Assembly (NCBI RefSeq): GCF_900106035.1
Contig: NZ_FNUC01000004.1
Coordinates: 1,364,001-1,428,000, forward strand
Direction: 5' to 3'
DNA: 64,000 bases
DNA from: Jiangella alba
GTDB lineage: Bacteria > Actinomycetota > Actinomycetes > Jiangellales > Jiangellaceae
Position numbers and translations under genes: made by a program. Numbering within the stretch: position 1 is the first letter of the stretch; the number at the start of each line of letters is the position of its first letter. This document shows positions 31,785 to 40,872 of the stretch, piece after piece. Below the pieces are notes generated by a model, which was not told where the DNA came from, ran no database searches, and worked only from the letters and a program-made list of their open reading frames with translations.

Positions 31785-33014
31785 ATGACCGACACCGTCA
31801 AGCCGGCCACGCCCTATCGGTCCGGCCGTTACACCGGCTACACGTCCTTCTCCTATCTGGAGGAGGGCCGCGACTACGAGGCGTTCGCGCTGGCGCCCGA
31901 GCTCGGCCGGGTGCCGGCCTACGAGCTCGGGCTCGACGACGCGCAGGAAGAGCGCACCCGCCGCCTCGTCCAGGACAACGTCATCATCAGCCTGCACGAC
32001 CACCCGCAGGTCTTCCCCGACGACATGAACGAGGTGCGCGGCTACATCCGCACCGGCCGTGAGCGCACCGGCTACCTGGGCCTGTCGCAGTCGGGCATGA
32101 CCGCCGTCTTCGACAACATGATGGACGGCACGGCCTGCGTCACCAGCAAGTCCGGCTGGAAGTTCGACGACATCGTCTACGACATCGGCATGCGCACGTC
32201 CGACATCGCGCACCAGGACTACGTCACCATCGCGCTCGGGCTCGAGGACATCCGCTCCGCCCACCGCAACGACCAGCTGGCCATCGTCCTGTGTCTCGAG
32301 GCGGCCACCCCCATCGAGAACGAGGTCGACCGCATCGACCTGCTCTACGGCCTCGGCGTGCGCCAGATGGGCATCGCCTACTCCGAGGCGAACACGCTCG
32401 GGTCCGGGCTCAAGGAGGCCGGCGACGGCGGCCTGACGGTGTTCGGCCACCGGGCCGTCGAGCGCATGAACAAGCTCGGCGTCGCCATCGACGTCTCCCA
32501 CTCCGGCGACCGCACCTGCATGGACACCTTCGCGGCGTCGGCCAAGCCGGTGCTGATCACCCACGCGGGGGCGCGCGCCCTGTGGCCGACGCCGCGGATG
32601 AAGCCCGACGAGGTCATCCGCGGGTGCGCCGAGACCGGCGGCGTCATCGGCATCGAGGCGGCGCCGCACACCACACTGACGCAGGCGCACCTCGAGCACT
32701 CCATCGAGTCGGTCATGGAGCACTTCGAGTACTGCGCCGAGCTGGTCGGCATCGAGCATGTCGCCTTCGGCCCCGACACCCTGTACGGCGACCACGTCAC
32801 GCTGCACGACGTCTTCGCGTCGAACCTCGGCGTGCACGACGCGCACAAGGGACCGTCCTACCCGAAGATGCCGTACGTCGACGGGCTGGAGAACCCGACG
32901 GAGTGCTTCCACAACATCGTCGGCTGGCTGGTGAAGCACGGCTACAGCGACGAGGACATCATCGCGGTCACGGGCGGCAACATCATGCGTGCGCTCGGTG
33001 AGATCTGGGTCTGA
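31785..33014 (+). CDS. Membrane dipeptidase (peptidase family M19)
   Basis: 409 aa. M19 landmarks: VQDNVIISLHDHP, LAIVLCLEAATPIENEVDRI (bridging Glu), LYGLGVRQMGIAYSEANTLG, VAIDVSHSG and PVLITHAGARAL (His ligands), and late HVAFGPDTLYGDH (Asp). In typical M19 enzymes the first motif is HxD; here it is His71-Asp-His73, a variation seen in some subfamilies. It should cleave dipeptides or N-acyl amino acids, including D-residues. It lies 41 bp behind the Lrp gene and 6 bp ahead of the alcohol dehydrogenase, so these form one unit divergent from the amidase operon. Confidence 0.92.
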   Translation: MTDTVKPATPYRSGRYTGYTSFSYLEEGRDYEAFALAPELGRVPAYELGLDDAQEERTRRLVQDNVIISLHDHPQVFPDDMNEVRGYIRTGRERTGYLGLSQSGMTAVFDNMMDGTACVTSKSGWKFDDIVYDIGMRTSDIAHQDYVTIALGLEDIRSAHRNDQLAIVLCLEAATPIENEVDRIDLLYGLGVRQMGIAYSEANTLGSGLKEAGDGGLTVFGHRAVERMNKLGVAIDVSHSGDRTCMDTFAASAKPVLITHAGARALWPTPRMKPDEVIRGCAETGGVIGIEAAPHTTLTQAHLEHSIESVMEHFEYCAELVGIEHVAFGPDTLYGDHVTLHDVFASNLGVHDAHKGPSYPKMPYVDGLENPTECFHNIVGWLVKHGYSDEDIIAVTGGNIMRALGEIWV

Positions 33015-33020
33015 CCGCTC

Positions 33021-34070
33021 ATGCGTGCCGTCGTCCTCGACCGCTACGGCGGGCCCGAGGTGCTCGCCGTCCGCGACGTCGCCGAGCCCGAGCCCGGCCC
33101 GCACCAGGTGGTCGTACGGATGGCGGCGTCCGGGCTGAACCGGCTCGACGTGTTCGTCCGCCAGGGGCTCACCGGACCGGGCGTGCGGCAGCCGCGGGCG
33201 CTGCCGCACGTCATGGGCGCCGAGGGCGCCGGGACCGTGGTCGCGGTGGGCCCGGCGGCGCGCACGGACCTCGCGCCGGGCGACGAGGTCATGGTGTTCT
33301 CCGGCCTGTCGTGCGGGTCCTGCCGGTTCTGCCGCCGCGGCGAGACCAGCAGGTGCCCGCGATACGCGATCCTCGGTGAGGACGTGTGGGGCGTGCAGCG
33401 CGAGCTGGTCGCCCTCGACCCCGCGAGCCTGCTCCGGGTGCCGTCCGGCATGACGCTGACGGAGGCGGCCGCGGTCCCCACCACGTTCACCACCGCCTGG
33501 ACCATGCTCATGACGACGGGCCGGCTGCGCATGGGCGAGCGGCTGCTCGTGGTCGGCGCCAGCGGCGGCGTCTCGACCGCCGCCATGCAGCTCGCGGCGC
33601 AGGCCGGGGCCGAGGTCTGGGCCGCCACCCGCAGTCCGGACAAGGCCCGGTACCTCGGCGGGCTCCCGTACGTCCACGAGGTGGTCGACAGCAGCGCGCC
33701 GGGCTGGTCGGCGCAGGTGCGCGAGCGGACCGGGGGCGAGGGCGTCGACATGGTCGCCGACGCCGTCGGCGCGCCGACGTGGCCCGACGCCATCCGGTCC
33801 CTGGCCACGGGCGGCCGCCTGGTGATCTGCGGAGCGACCGGCGGCGACCGGCCCGAGATCAGCATCCGCGAGCTCTACCAGGCGCACCGGCAGATCCTGG
33901 GTGCGCCGTTCGGCGGCTGGAACGACTTCGTCGACGTCGTCGGCCTCATGGGCCGCACCGGCATCCGTCCGCTCGTCCACGCGACGGTGCCGATGGAGCG
34001 GACCGGCGACGGGCACCTGATCATCGAGCGCGACGAGCACATCGGCAAGGTGGTCGTCGACCTCACGTGA
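33021..34070 (+). CDS. Zinc-binding alcohol dehydrogenase / quinone-oxidoreductase-like (MDR) protein
   Basis: 349 aa. GroES-like N-terminal half with GAEGAGTVVAVG and the structural-zinc lobe CGSCRFCRRGETSRC (four cysteines), then a Rossmann half (LLVVGASGGVSTAAMQLA, DMVADAVGAPTW). The catalytic zinc Cys after the first strand is not evident (GLNRLDVFVRQG in place of GxCxxD), so it is closer to the NADPH:quinone reductase/threonine-DH-like MDR enzymes. Overlap-free but only 6 bp from the dipeptidase. Substrate unknown. Confidence 0.9.
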   Translation: MRAVVLDRYGGPEVLAVRDVAEPEPGPHQVVVRMAASGLNRLDVFVRQGLTGPGVRQPRALPHVMGAEGAGTVVAVGPAARTDLAPGDEVMVFSGLSCGSCRFCRRGETSRCPRYAILGEDVWGVQRELVALDPASLLRVPSGMTLTEAAAVPTTFTTAWTMLMTTGRLRMGERLLVVGASGGVSTAAMQLAAQAGAEVWAATRSPDKARYLGGLPYVHEVVDSSAPGWSAQVRERTGGEGVDMVADAVGAPTWPDAIRSLATGGRLVICGATGGDRPEISIRELYQAHRQILGAPFGGWNDFVDVVGLMGRTGIRPLVHATVPMERTGDGHLIIERDEHIGKVVVDLT

Positions 34071-34083
34071 CCGGATGCCGACC

Positions 34084-34098
34084 CGGCACATCGTTCCA
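34084..34098 (+). promoter_or_regulatory. Candidate operator motif, site 1
   Basis: CGGCACATCGTTCCA, 62 bp before the DUF4862 gene, matches CGGAATATCGTTCCA (35655-35669) at 12 of 15 positions. The second version is a GGAA-N5-TTCC inverted repeat. Both stand upstream of genes pointing toward each other in the same cluster. Shared regulation is possible. Confidence 0.3.
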
Positions 34099-34159
34099 TG
34101 TTGGCCCGACCTACGCTGAACGCGACCCGACTCGGTTCACAGCCAGCGAGGAGATCGGC

Positions 34160-35110
34160 ATGCCCTTCATCGTCGGTGCGTACGCGGCGGCCCCCCGTGG
34201 CCTCGAACCCGGCACCCCGTTCCGGAACTTCGTCGACGACGTGCTGGCGGTGCCGGCGGTCGACGGGCTGGAGGTGCCGTTCCAGGACAACGGCTCGCCC
34301 TGGAACGACCCCGCCTACCTGCACGCGACCGCCCCGGCGAGCGAGCACGTGCTGACGATGATCCCGGCCACGATGATGGCGCTGGGCGGTTCGCCGGCCC
34401 AGGGACTCGCGTCGTCCGACGACGGCGGCCGCAAGCAGGCGGTGGAACAACTGCGCCGCGCCTACGAGTTCGTCGTCGCGGTCGGCGAGGGGCCGGGCGG
34501 GCGGTTCACCGCGGTCGAGCTGCACCCGGCGCCGCGGCACCCGCACACGTCCGCCGACGCGTTCCGGGCCTCGCTCGACGAGGCGCTGAGTTGGGACTGG
34601 GGCGGCGTGCGGCTGACGATCGAGCACTCCGACGCGCACAGCGACACGTACGCGCCGTCGAAGGGGTTCCTGTCGCTGGCCGACGAGTTGGACGTCGCCG
34701 ACGAGCGCGGCATCGGGGTCGTGCTGAACTGGGCCCGCTCGGCCATCGAGACCCGCAGCGTCGACGGCCCGCGCGAGCACCTCGCCGCCGTCGTGGCGCG
34801 GGGGCGGCTCGGCGGGCTGGTGTTCTCCGGTGTCTCCGACGCCGCCACCCTGGACGGCGCGGCCTGGGCCGACCTGCACCTGCCGATCCGCGGCTGGTCC
34901 GACGCCCCGGTCGCCGCCGACGCCGCGGCCAGCCTGCTCACCACCGACGAGGTGACGGCGTGGCTGGCGGCGGCGGGCGGGCCGGACCTCGTCGGCGTGA
35001 AGATCACGTCACCGAGCAACGCCACCCCGGCCGAGTGCCGCGACCTCGTGCGGGCGCACGTCGCGATCGTCGCCGGAGCCGTCGAGGCGGACCGGGGTCG
35101 CCGCGGGTGA
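34160..35110 (+). CDS. DUF4862 family protein (TIM-barrel, sugar-isomerase-like)
   Basis: 316 aa; ATG behind GAGGAG. The opening MPFIVGAYAAAPRG, GLEVPFQDNGSPWNDPAYL, a central GGVRLTIEHSDAHSDTYAPSKGFLSL and late LVGVKITSPSNATPAECR fit the actinobacterial DUF4862 group, whose strands and acidic residues suggest a xylose-isomerase-like barrel. No reaction is established. Separated by 89 bp from the alcohol dehydrogenase and with its own candidate operator, so likely transcribed separately. Confidence 0.78.
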   Translation: MPFIVGAYAAAPRGLEPGTPFRNFVDDVLAVPAVDGLEVPFQDNGSPWNDPAYLHATAPASEHVLTMIPATMMALGGSPAQGLASSDDGGRKQAVEQLRRAYEFVVAVGEGPGGRFTAVELHPAPRHPHTSADAFRASLDEALSWDWGGVRLTIEHSDAHSDTYAPSKGFLSLADELDVADERGIGVVLNWARSAIETRSVDGPREHLAAVVARGRLGGLVFSGVSDAATLDGAAWADLHLPIRGWSDAPVAADAAASLLTTDEVTAWLAAAGGPDLVGVKITSPSNATPAECRDLVRAHVAIVAGAVEADRGRRG

Positions 35111-35115
35111 CGCCG

Positions 35116-35619
35116 TCACACCTCGGCGCGCTGGAGGTCGACCAGGAACAGCGGGGGTTCGTCCGGGCCGTCGGTGCGGTCGGTGAACCCCCGCACGTCG
35201 CGCAACTGCCACGTGGACGGGTCCGGGACCAGCGCGTCGTCGCGGCGCACGTACTCGACCAGGGCTTCGCGCACCCGCGTGATGCGGCCCGCGGTGAGCG
35301 GGACGGACTCGGGGACGAGCTCGTGATGGTCCTCGGCGAACCGGCCGGTCAGGCTGACGACCACGCCGGCCGGCCGCGGCGGGCCGAACGCCGTCACGCC
35401 GGCCGCGGGTCCGCCCTGGACGGTGAGGAGCGCTCCGTCGCCGTGGTGCTCGCTCGCGATCGGCTCGCCGCTCACGACGTCGACCGTCACCTGCGCCTCG
35501 GGCAGCGAGAAGTCGTCCTCGGTGAGCGACAGGCGCCAGTGCACCAGGTCGCCGACGGCGAACGGCTCTCCGCAGCAGGCGAACTGCCATTCCTCGACGA
35601 TCACCGGGAAGGTGTGCAT
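35116..35619 (-). CDS. Conserved hypothetical protein (DUF6578-like)
   Basis: 167 aa, beta-rich. It begins MHTFPVIVEEWQFACCGEPFAVGDLVHWRL; the WQFxCCGxPFxVGD opening is one I associate with DUF6578, but this is from memory. Two adjacent cysteines (Cys15, Cys16) are notable. No catalytic motif seen. Convergent with the DUF4862 gene (5-bp gap), and preceded by the 15-bp motif at 35655-35669. Confidence 0.7.
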   Translation of the reverse strand: MHTFPVIVEEWQFACCGEPFAVGDLVHWRLSLTEDDFSLPEAQVTVDVVSGEPIASEHHGDGALLTVQGGPAAGVTAFGPPRPAGVVVSLTGRFAEDHHELVPESVPLTAGRITRVREALVEYVRRDDALVPDPSTWQLRDVRGFTDRTDGPDEPPLFLVDLQRAEV

Positions 35620-35654
35620 GCCTCCATGATGCCCCCGCGGGCACCGTGCCCACC

Positions 35655-35669
35655 CGGAATATCGTTCCA
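35655..35669 (-). promoter_or_regulatory. Candidate operator motif, site 2
   Basis: On the minus strand TGGAACGATATTCCG, with GGAA-CGATA-TTCC symmetry, 36 bp before the DUF6578-like gene. See the related site at 34084-34098. No regulator gene adjoins it. Confidence 0.3.
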
Positions 35670-35679
35670 GGCCGGGCCG

Positions 35680-36021
35680 TCAGGCGCCGGGCGGGTAGCG
35701 CCGCTCCACCTCGTCCAGCTTGTGGTGCGCGTTCGCGACCAGGTCGACGTCCAGCGCCATCGCCAGGTGCACGAGGTAGGCGGTGACGTCGGCCAGCTCG
35801 GAGCGGATCCGCGCGGCCGCCTGCGGGTCCGCCGTCACCACGGCGGCGGACTCCTCCGGCGTCAGCCACTGGAACTCGGCCAGCAGCTCGCCGGCCTCGC
35901 CGGCCAGCGCCATCGCGAGGTTCTTCGGGGTGTGGAACGGCTCCCACTGACGGTCGGCGACGAAGCGCCGCAGCCGCTCGCGCAGGCCGTCCAGGCTCGA
36001 GGTGTCGGTCACGGGGGCCAT
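35680..36021 (-). CDS. MazG-like nucleotide pyrophosphohydrolase
   Basis: 113 aa. Single MazG/all-alpha NTP pyrophosphohydrolase domain: FHTPKNLAMALAGEAGELLAEFQW and RIRSELADVTAYLVHLAMALDVDL give the Ex2E and Ex2D metal-binding pattern (EAGE, ELADV). It should cleave (d)NTPs or a related nucleotide to the monophosphate. The ATG lies in a CATG shared with the start of the divergent TauE gene; a GTG three codons later is the alternative start. Confidence 0.9.
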   Translation of the reverse strand: MAPVTDTSSLDGLRERLRRFVADRQWEPFHTPKNLAMALAGEAGELLAEFQWLTPEESAAVVTADPQAAARIRSELADVTAYLVHLAMALDVDLVANAHHKLDEVERRYPPGA

Positions 36022-36745
36022 GATGCCGCCCATTGACGTGATGATCGTGCTCGCGGTCGCCGTGTTCCTCGGCGCCGCCGTCCAGGGCGCGATCGGGCTC
36101 GGGCTGGGCCTGCTGGCCGCGCCCGTCGCGACGCTGCTCGCGCCGGAGCTGATGCCCGGGACGCTGCTCTGGCTGTCGATGCTGCTGCCGGTGTTCACGC
36201 TGGCCCGCGAGTGGGCGCACGTCGACTGGTGGGGGCTGCGCTGGGCGTTCGCCGGCCGCGTCCCGGCCACCGTGCTGGGTGCGTGGATCGTCTCCGTCAG
36301 TTCGCCGCGGGTGCTGAGCGTGGTGGTCGGGCTGGTGATCCTGCTCGCGGTCGCGCTGACGGTGCGGACGATCCGGCTGCCGATGCGGCGCGGCGTGCTG
36401 GCCGCGGCCGGCACGGTGTCGGGCATCTCCGGGACGGCGACGTCGATCGGCGGGCCGCCGCTGGCGCTGGTGTACCAGGGTGAGCGGGGGCCGCTGGTGC
36501 GGTCGACGCTGGCCGTGTACTTCCTGATCGGCGCCGCGTTCTCGCTGGTCGCGCTGGCCGTCGTCGGGGAGCTGGGGCGCACGCAGACCGTCTCGGCGCT
36601 GTGGCTGATGCCGGCGATGGTGGCCGGGTTCGCGGCGGCGTCGACCCTGCGGGCGGTCGCCGACGGCGGACGGCTGCGGCCGGCCGTCATGGTGGTGTGC
36701 GCGGTGTCGGCCGTGACGCTGATCGTGCGTGCGGTCGTCGGATAG
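36020..36745 (+). CDS. TauE/SafE-family membrane protein (sulfite/anion exporter type)
   Basis: 241 aa, about eight hydrophobic helices. GAAVQGAIGLGLGLLAAPVATLL and the repeat-half motif AAGTVSGISGTATSIGGPPLAL are typical TauE/SafE signatures. Probably exports or imports a small organosulfur anion or sulfite. The first ATG is used; GTG at 36002 or an ATG at 36041 could also start. No sulfur gene is nearby, so the substrate is open. Confidence 0.9.
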   Translation: MMPPIDVMIVLAVAVFLGAAVQGAIGLGLGLLAAPVATLLAPELMPGTLLWLSMLLPVFTLAREWAHVDWWGLRWAFAGRVPATVLGAWIVSVSSPRVLSVVVGLVILLAVALTVRTIRLPMRRGVLAAAGTVSGISGTATSIGGPPLALVYQGERGPLVRSTLAVYFLIGAAFSLVALAVVGELGRTQTVSALWLMPAMVAGFAAASTLRAVADGGRLRPAVMVVCAVSAVTLIVRAVVG

Positions 36746-36820
36746 GCGCCACCTGATGTCGCGCCCCGATTCTGTCGGAGGCATGCGGCAGGCTTGGACC
36801 CGGAAGAGAGGAGGTGCGCC

Positions 36821-39800
36821 ATGTACGTCACCGACGGCCGGCTGGTCCTGAGCCCCACCGACCTCGTGGGCCACCTGGAGTGCGCCCACCTCACCACGCT
36901 GAACCTCGAGGTGGCGCTCGGGCAGCGGCAGCGGCCGTCCGGGGCCGACCCCGGCGCCGACGTCGTCCGCCGCCGCGGCGACGAACACGAGGCCGCCGTG
37001 CTGGCCGAGATGACGGCGGCGCACCGGGTGGTCGAGATCCCGCGCGGCACCGGCCCGGCCGACGCCGAGGACCGCACGCTCGCGGCCATGAAAGACGGCG
37101 CCGACCGCATCTTCCAGGCCACCTTCTTCGACGGGCGGTGGCGTGGGCACGCCGACTTCCTCGTCCGCAACGACCACCGCCCGTCCGGCCTCGGCTCATG
37201 GTCCTACGACATCGCCGACACCAAGCTCGCGCGGCACGTCAAGGCGGCGGCGCTGCTGCAGATGGCCGTCTACGCGCAGCGCCTGGAAGAACTGCAAGGC
37301 GTGCCGCCGCAGACGCTCACCGTCATCCTCGGCGACCGCCAGCAGGTCGCCGTCCCGTACGTCGACGTCGCCGCCTACGCGCGCCACGCCATGCGCCGGT
37401 ACGGGCAGTGGCTGGCCGAGCCGCCGCCCACGTACCCCATCCGGGTCGGCCACTGCGCCATCTGCCCGTGGAAAGAGCCGTGCGCGCAGCGGTGGCAGGC
37501 CGACGACGACCTCGTGCTGGTGCCGTTCCTGCGCCGCGACCAACGCGACGTGCTGCGCTCGGCCGGCATCACCACGGTCGAGCAGCTGGCCGCGGTGCCG
37601 CCGGCCGACCTCGACGCCGTCACCCGGGTCGGTCCCGGCGCCAGGCGCAAGCTGTCCACGCAGGCCCGGCTGCAGGTCGGCGCGCGCACGCGGGAGCTGC
37701 CGCCGTACGAGCTCATCACGCCGGTCGAGGTGCGCCGTGGGCTGGCGCTGCTGCCCGCGCCCGACGACGGCGACCTCTTCTTCGACCTCGAGGGCGACCC
37801 GTTCTTCGGCGACCACGGCCTGGAGTACCTGTGGGGCGTGTCCGACACCCGCGACGGGTTCACGTCCTGGTGGGCGCACGACCCACCCGCCGAGCGGCGC
37901 GCGTTCGAGCACGTCGTCGACCACCTCATGGCCGCCTGGCGGCAGCGGCCGGGCATGCACGTCTACCACTACGCGCCGTACGAGCCCAACGTGCTCAAGC
38001 GGCTGTCGCAGCGCTACGGCACCCGGGTCGACGACGTCGACGCACTGCTGCGGGGCGAGCGGCTGGTCGACCTCTACGCCGTCGTCAAGCAGGGCCTGCT
38101 CATCGGCACCGAGTCCTACTCCATCAAGGCGCTGGAGCGGTTCTACTCACCCGACGGCCGGGCCGGCGCCGCCGTCAAGGACGCCGGGTCCAGCATCGTC
38201 GAGTACGAGCGCTGGCTGGCCGAGCGCGACCACCGCATCCTCGACGACATCGAGTCCTACAACCGCGACGACTGCGTCAGCACCCGGCAGTTGCGCGACT
38301 GGCTGGAGGGCCGCCGCGACGAAGCGCTGGCCGCCGGGCTCGCCGTCCCCCGTCCCGACGACGCCGACGACCAAGCCGACTACCTGAAGGAACGCGACCC
38401 CGAGCTGGTGGCGGTCGAGCAGCGGCTGCTCCACGACGTCCCGGCCGACCCCGACGCGCGCACCCCCGACCAGCAGGCCCGGGCGCTGCTGGCCGGGCTG
38501 CTCGAATGGCACCGGCGCGAGGCGCGGGCGGAGTGGTGGGAGTACTTCCGGCTGCGGCGGCTCACGTCCAGCGAGTTGGTCGACGACGTCGCGCCGCTGG
38601 GCGGACTCACCGCCCCGCGGCTGTTGCGCACCGAGCGGCGCTCCGGCGTGTGGCGCTACTCCATCCCGGTGCAGGACTGCCGGGTCCGGGTCGGCGAGCG
38701 GGTCGAGCATGCCGGGCAGGAGGGCCGGTCGAGCGTCGTCGTCGGGCTCGACCTCGAACACGGCCACGTCGACCTCAAACGTGCGCTGGCCAACGAGCAT
38801 CCGCACCCCACCGGCGTGCTGAACGTCGGGCCCATCCCGGCCGGTGTGCAGGAGAAGGCGCTGGTCCGGGTCGGCGGGTGGGTCGCGGCACACGGCTTCG
38901 CGGGCGACGGGCCGTTCCGCGGCGTGCGCGACCTCCTGGCCGGTGCGGCGCCGGGACTGGCCGGGGTGCCGCTGCGGCTGGCCGGCGAGTCCGGGTCCGA
39001 CGCGCTGCGCCGGGTCGCGCCGTCGCTCGACGGCGCCCTTCCGGTGCAGGGACCGCCCGGCGCGGGCAAGACGTACGCCGGCTCGCACGCCATCGTCGAG
39101 CTGCTGCGGGCGGGGAAGACGGTCGGCATCACCGCGCTGAGCCATCGGGTCATCACCCACCTGCTCGACGCGGTCATGGCCGCCGACGGGTCCGGGCTGG
39201 TGCGGGCCGTCCAGAAGGCCGACGACGGCAACGGCAGCCGGCACGCGTCGGTGCTGGTGACGAACTCGAACGACCAGGTCGAGCTGGCCATCGCGACCGG
39301 CGCGGCCAATCTCGTGGCCGGCACCGGCTGGCTGTTCGCCCGCCCCGACATCCATGTCGACGTGCTGGTGGTCGACGAAGCCGGGCAGTTCTCGCTGGCC
39401 AACGCGGTCGCAGCAGGTGCCGCCGCCGGCTCCGTCATCCTGCTCGGCGATCCGCGCCAGCTGCCGCAGCCGGCCAAGGGCCACCACCCCGACGGCGCCG
39501 GCGTCTCCGCGCTCGACCACGTGCTGGGCGAGCACGACACCGTCCCGCCCGAGCGCGGCCTGTTCCTCGACACCACGTGGCGCATGCATCCCGACGTGTG
39601 CGCGCCGGTGTCCGAGCTGTCCTACGACTCCCTGCTGGTGCCGCGGGACGGGCTGTCCGCGCAGCTGGTCGGCGGGTCCGGCGAGCTGGCCGGCGCCGGG
39701 GTGCGCTGGGTGCCGGTCGAGCACGCCGGCTGCTCGGTGCGCAGCGATGCCGAGGTGGCCGTGGTGTCCGACCTGGTCACGTCGCTGACCGGCCGCCCCT

Positions 39801-40186
39801 GGACGGCCGCCGACGGCACCACCCGTCCACTCGGCCCCGACGACCTCCTGGTGGTCGCGCCCTACAACGCGCAGGTCGGTCAGCTGCTCGGCGCCCTCGA
39901 CGGCCGGGCCCGGGTCGGCACCGTCGACAAGTTCCAGGGCCAGGAGGCCCCGGTCGTCATCGTCTCCCTCACCACGTCCTCGGCCGCCGACGCTCCGCGC
40001 GGCGTCGACTTCGTCGCCAACCGCAACCGCCTCAACGTCGCGGTGTCGCGGGCCCGGTCGCTGGCCGTGCTGGTCGGCAGCCCGGCGCTGCTGAGCGCCC
40101 CGGTCCGCAGCCTCGACCAGGTCCAGGGCATCAACACGTTGTGCCGCCTGGTCGAGTACGCGACCCGTCCCGCGGTCGGTGGTTGA
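36821..40186 (+). CDS. TM0106-type RecB-like nuclease fused to SF1 helicase
   Basis: 1121 aa; ATG behind AGAGGAGG. The N-terminal third is a Cas4/AddB-like nuclease: Asp112 (HADFLV), Asp133-x-Lys135 (DIADTK) and a likely 4Fe-4S cluster from Cys21 plus Cys212, Cys215 and Cys221 (CAICPWKEPC). A predicted RNase H/3'-5' exonuclease-like middle follows (LFFDLEGDPFF, YNRDDCVSTRQL). The C-terminal helicase has GPPGAGKT (744-751), VVDEAGQFSLANA, DTTWRMHPDVC, VDKFQGQEAPVVIVSLTTSS and VAVSRARSLAVLVG. This combination can degrade or process DNA ends; it is found in many bacteria without a fixed role. Stand-alone gene. Confidence 0.9.
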   Translation: MYVTDGRLVLSPTDLVGHLECAHLTTLNLEVALGQRQRPSGADPGADVVRRRGDEHEAAVLAEMTAAHRVVEIPRGTGPADAEDRTLAAMKDGADRIFQATFFDGRWRGHADFLVRNDHRPSGLGSWSYDIADTKLARHVKAAALLQMAVYAQRLEELQGVPPQTLTVILGDRQQVAVPYVDVAAYARHAMRRYGQWLAEPPPTYPIRVGHCAICPWKEPCAQRWQADDDLVLVPFLRRDQRDVLRSAGITTVEQLAAVPPADLDAVTRVGPGARRKLSTQARLQVGARTRELPPYELITPVEVRRGLALLPAPDDGDLFFDLEGDPFFGDHGLEYLWGVSDTRDGFTSWWAHDPPAERRAFEHVVDHLMAAWRQRPGMHVYHYAPYEPNVLKRLSQRYGTRVDDVDALLRGERLVDLYAVVKQGLLIGTESYSIKALERFYSPDGRAGAAVKDAGSSIVEYERWLAERDHRILDDIESYNRDDCVSTRQLRDWLEGRRDEALAAGLAVPRPDDADDQADYLKERDPELVAVEQRLLHDVPADPDARTPDQQARALLAGLLEWHRREARAEWWEYFRLRRLTSSELVDDVAPLGGLTAPRLLRTERRSGVWRYSIPVQDCRVRVGERVEHAGQEGRSSVVVGLDLEHGHVDLKRALANEHPHPTGVLNVGPIPAGVQEKALVRVGGWVAAHGFAGDGPFRGVRDLLAGAAPGLAGVPLRLAGESGSDALRRVAPSLDGALPVQGPPGAGKTYAGSHAIVELLRAGKTVGITALSHRVITHLLDAVMAADGSGLVRAVQKADDGNGSRHASVLVTNSNDQVELAIATGAANLVAGTGWLFARPDIHVDVLVVDEAGQFSLANAVAAGAAAGSVILLGDPRQLPQPAKGHHPDGAGVSALDHVLGEHDTVPPERGLFLDTTWRMHPDVCAPVSELSYDSLLVPRDGLSAQLVGGSGELAGAGVRWVPVEHAGCSVRSDAEVAVVSDLVTSLTGRPWTAADGTTRPLGPDDLLVVAPYNAQVGQLLGALDGRARVGTVDKFQGQEAPVVIVSLTTSSAADAPRGVDFVANRNRLNVAVSRARSLAVLVGSPALLSAPVRSLDQVQGINTLCRLVEYATRPAVGG

Positions 40187-40213
40187 GTCCGAGCCTCCCG
40201 GCATGCTCGGCCC

Positions 40214-40848
40214 ATGCGGTTCGTCGTCAGGGGAGTCGAGGTCGACCTGACCCGCGAGGACGTGATGCGTGCCCTCACCGGCGTGGAGCAGCCCGCCTGG
40301 GTCCAGAAGTACGGCTTTCGCATTGGCGCTGCCGACCTTCCCCGTCGAGCATGTGCACCAACTGGTCACGGGGCTGCCGCGCGCGGTCAGTTCAGCAGCG
40401 CGGTGGCCCGGCGGCACCCCTGCGGTCCCTGGGGTTCGAGATCGTCGGTCCCGAGCCGGCGCCACCACCGTCTGGCCGTGGGAGGGCGAGGTGCAGTCCC
40501 TGTTCACGGCGTACCTGCACGACCACGGCTGGCGGCTGGTCTCGATGACCGGCACCGTCCGCGAGCACGCGGCGTCGACGTGGTCGCACGCAAGGACGGC
40601 CGCCAGCTCGGCGCCGAGGCGAAGGGCTGGCCGTCGGCCGGCCATGCCACGTCGGGCCACTGGCTCGCGCAGGTTGCTGAAGGTGGTCATGCTCCTCGAC
40701 TCATCCCGGGCACGAGCCCCTGGTGGTGCTGCCTGACGTGCCGCGCCACCGTGACCTTGCCGAGCGCACCCGCCGCACCGCCGCGGGCGTCCATGTGCTC
40801 CTCGTCGCCGACACCGGCTCCGTCGACACGGCCGACTGGGCGCCGTAG
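40214..40848 (+). pseudogene. Frameshifted remnant of a PD-(D/E)XK nuclease-like gene
   Basis: Coherent protein pieces appear in all three frames in order: MRFVVRGVEVDLTREDVMRA...WVQKYGFRI, then TFPVEHVHQLVTGLPRA, then QFSSAVARRH, LRSLGFEIVG, SLFTAYLHDHGWRLVSMTGT, then VDVVARKDGRQLGAEAKGWPS (the D-x(n)-ExK nuclease core), LLKVVMLLDSS, and finally PDVPRHRDLAERTRRTAAGV followed by HVLLVADTGSVDTADWAP and a TAG. At least five frame changes separate them, so the gene is well decayed. It has lost GC-skewed codon phase but not composition. It stands between a nuclease-helicase and another nuclease gene. Confidence 0.8.
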
Positions 40849-40872
40849 ACCAACATGACAGGGAGGGAACCC

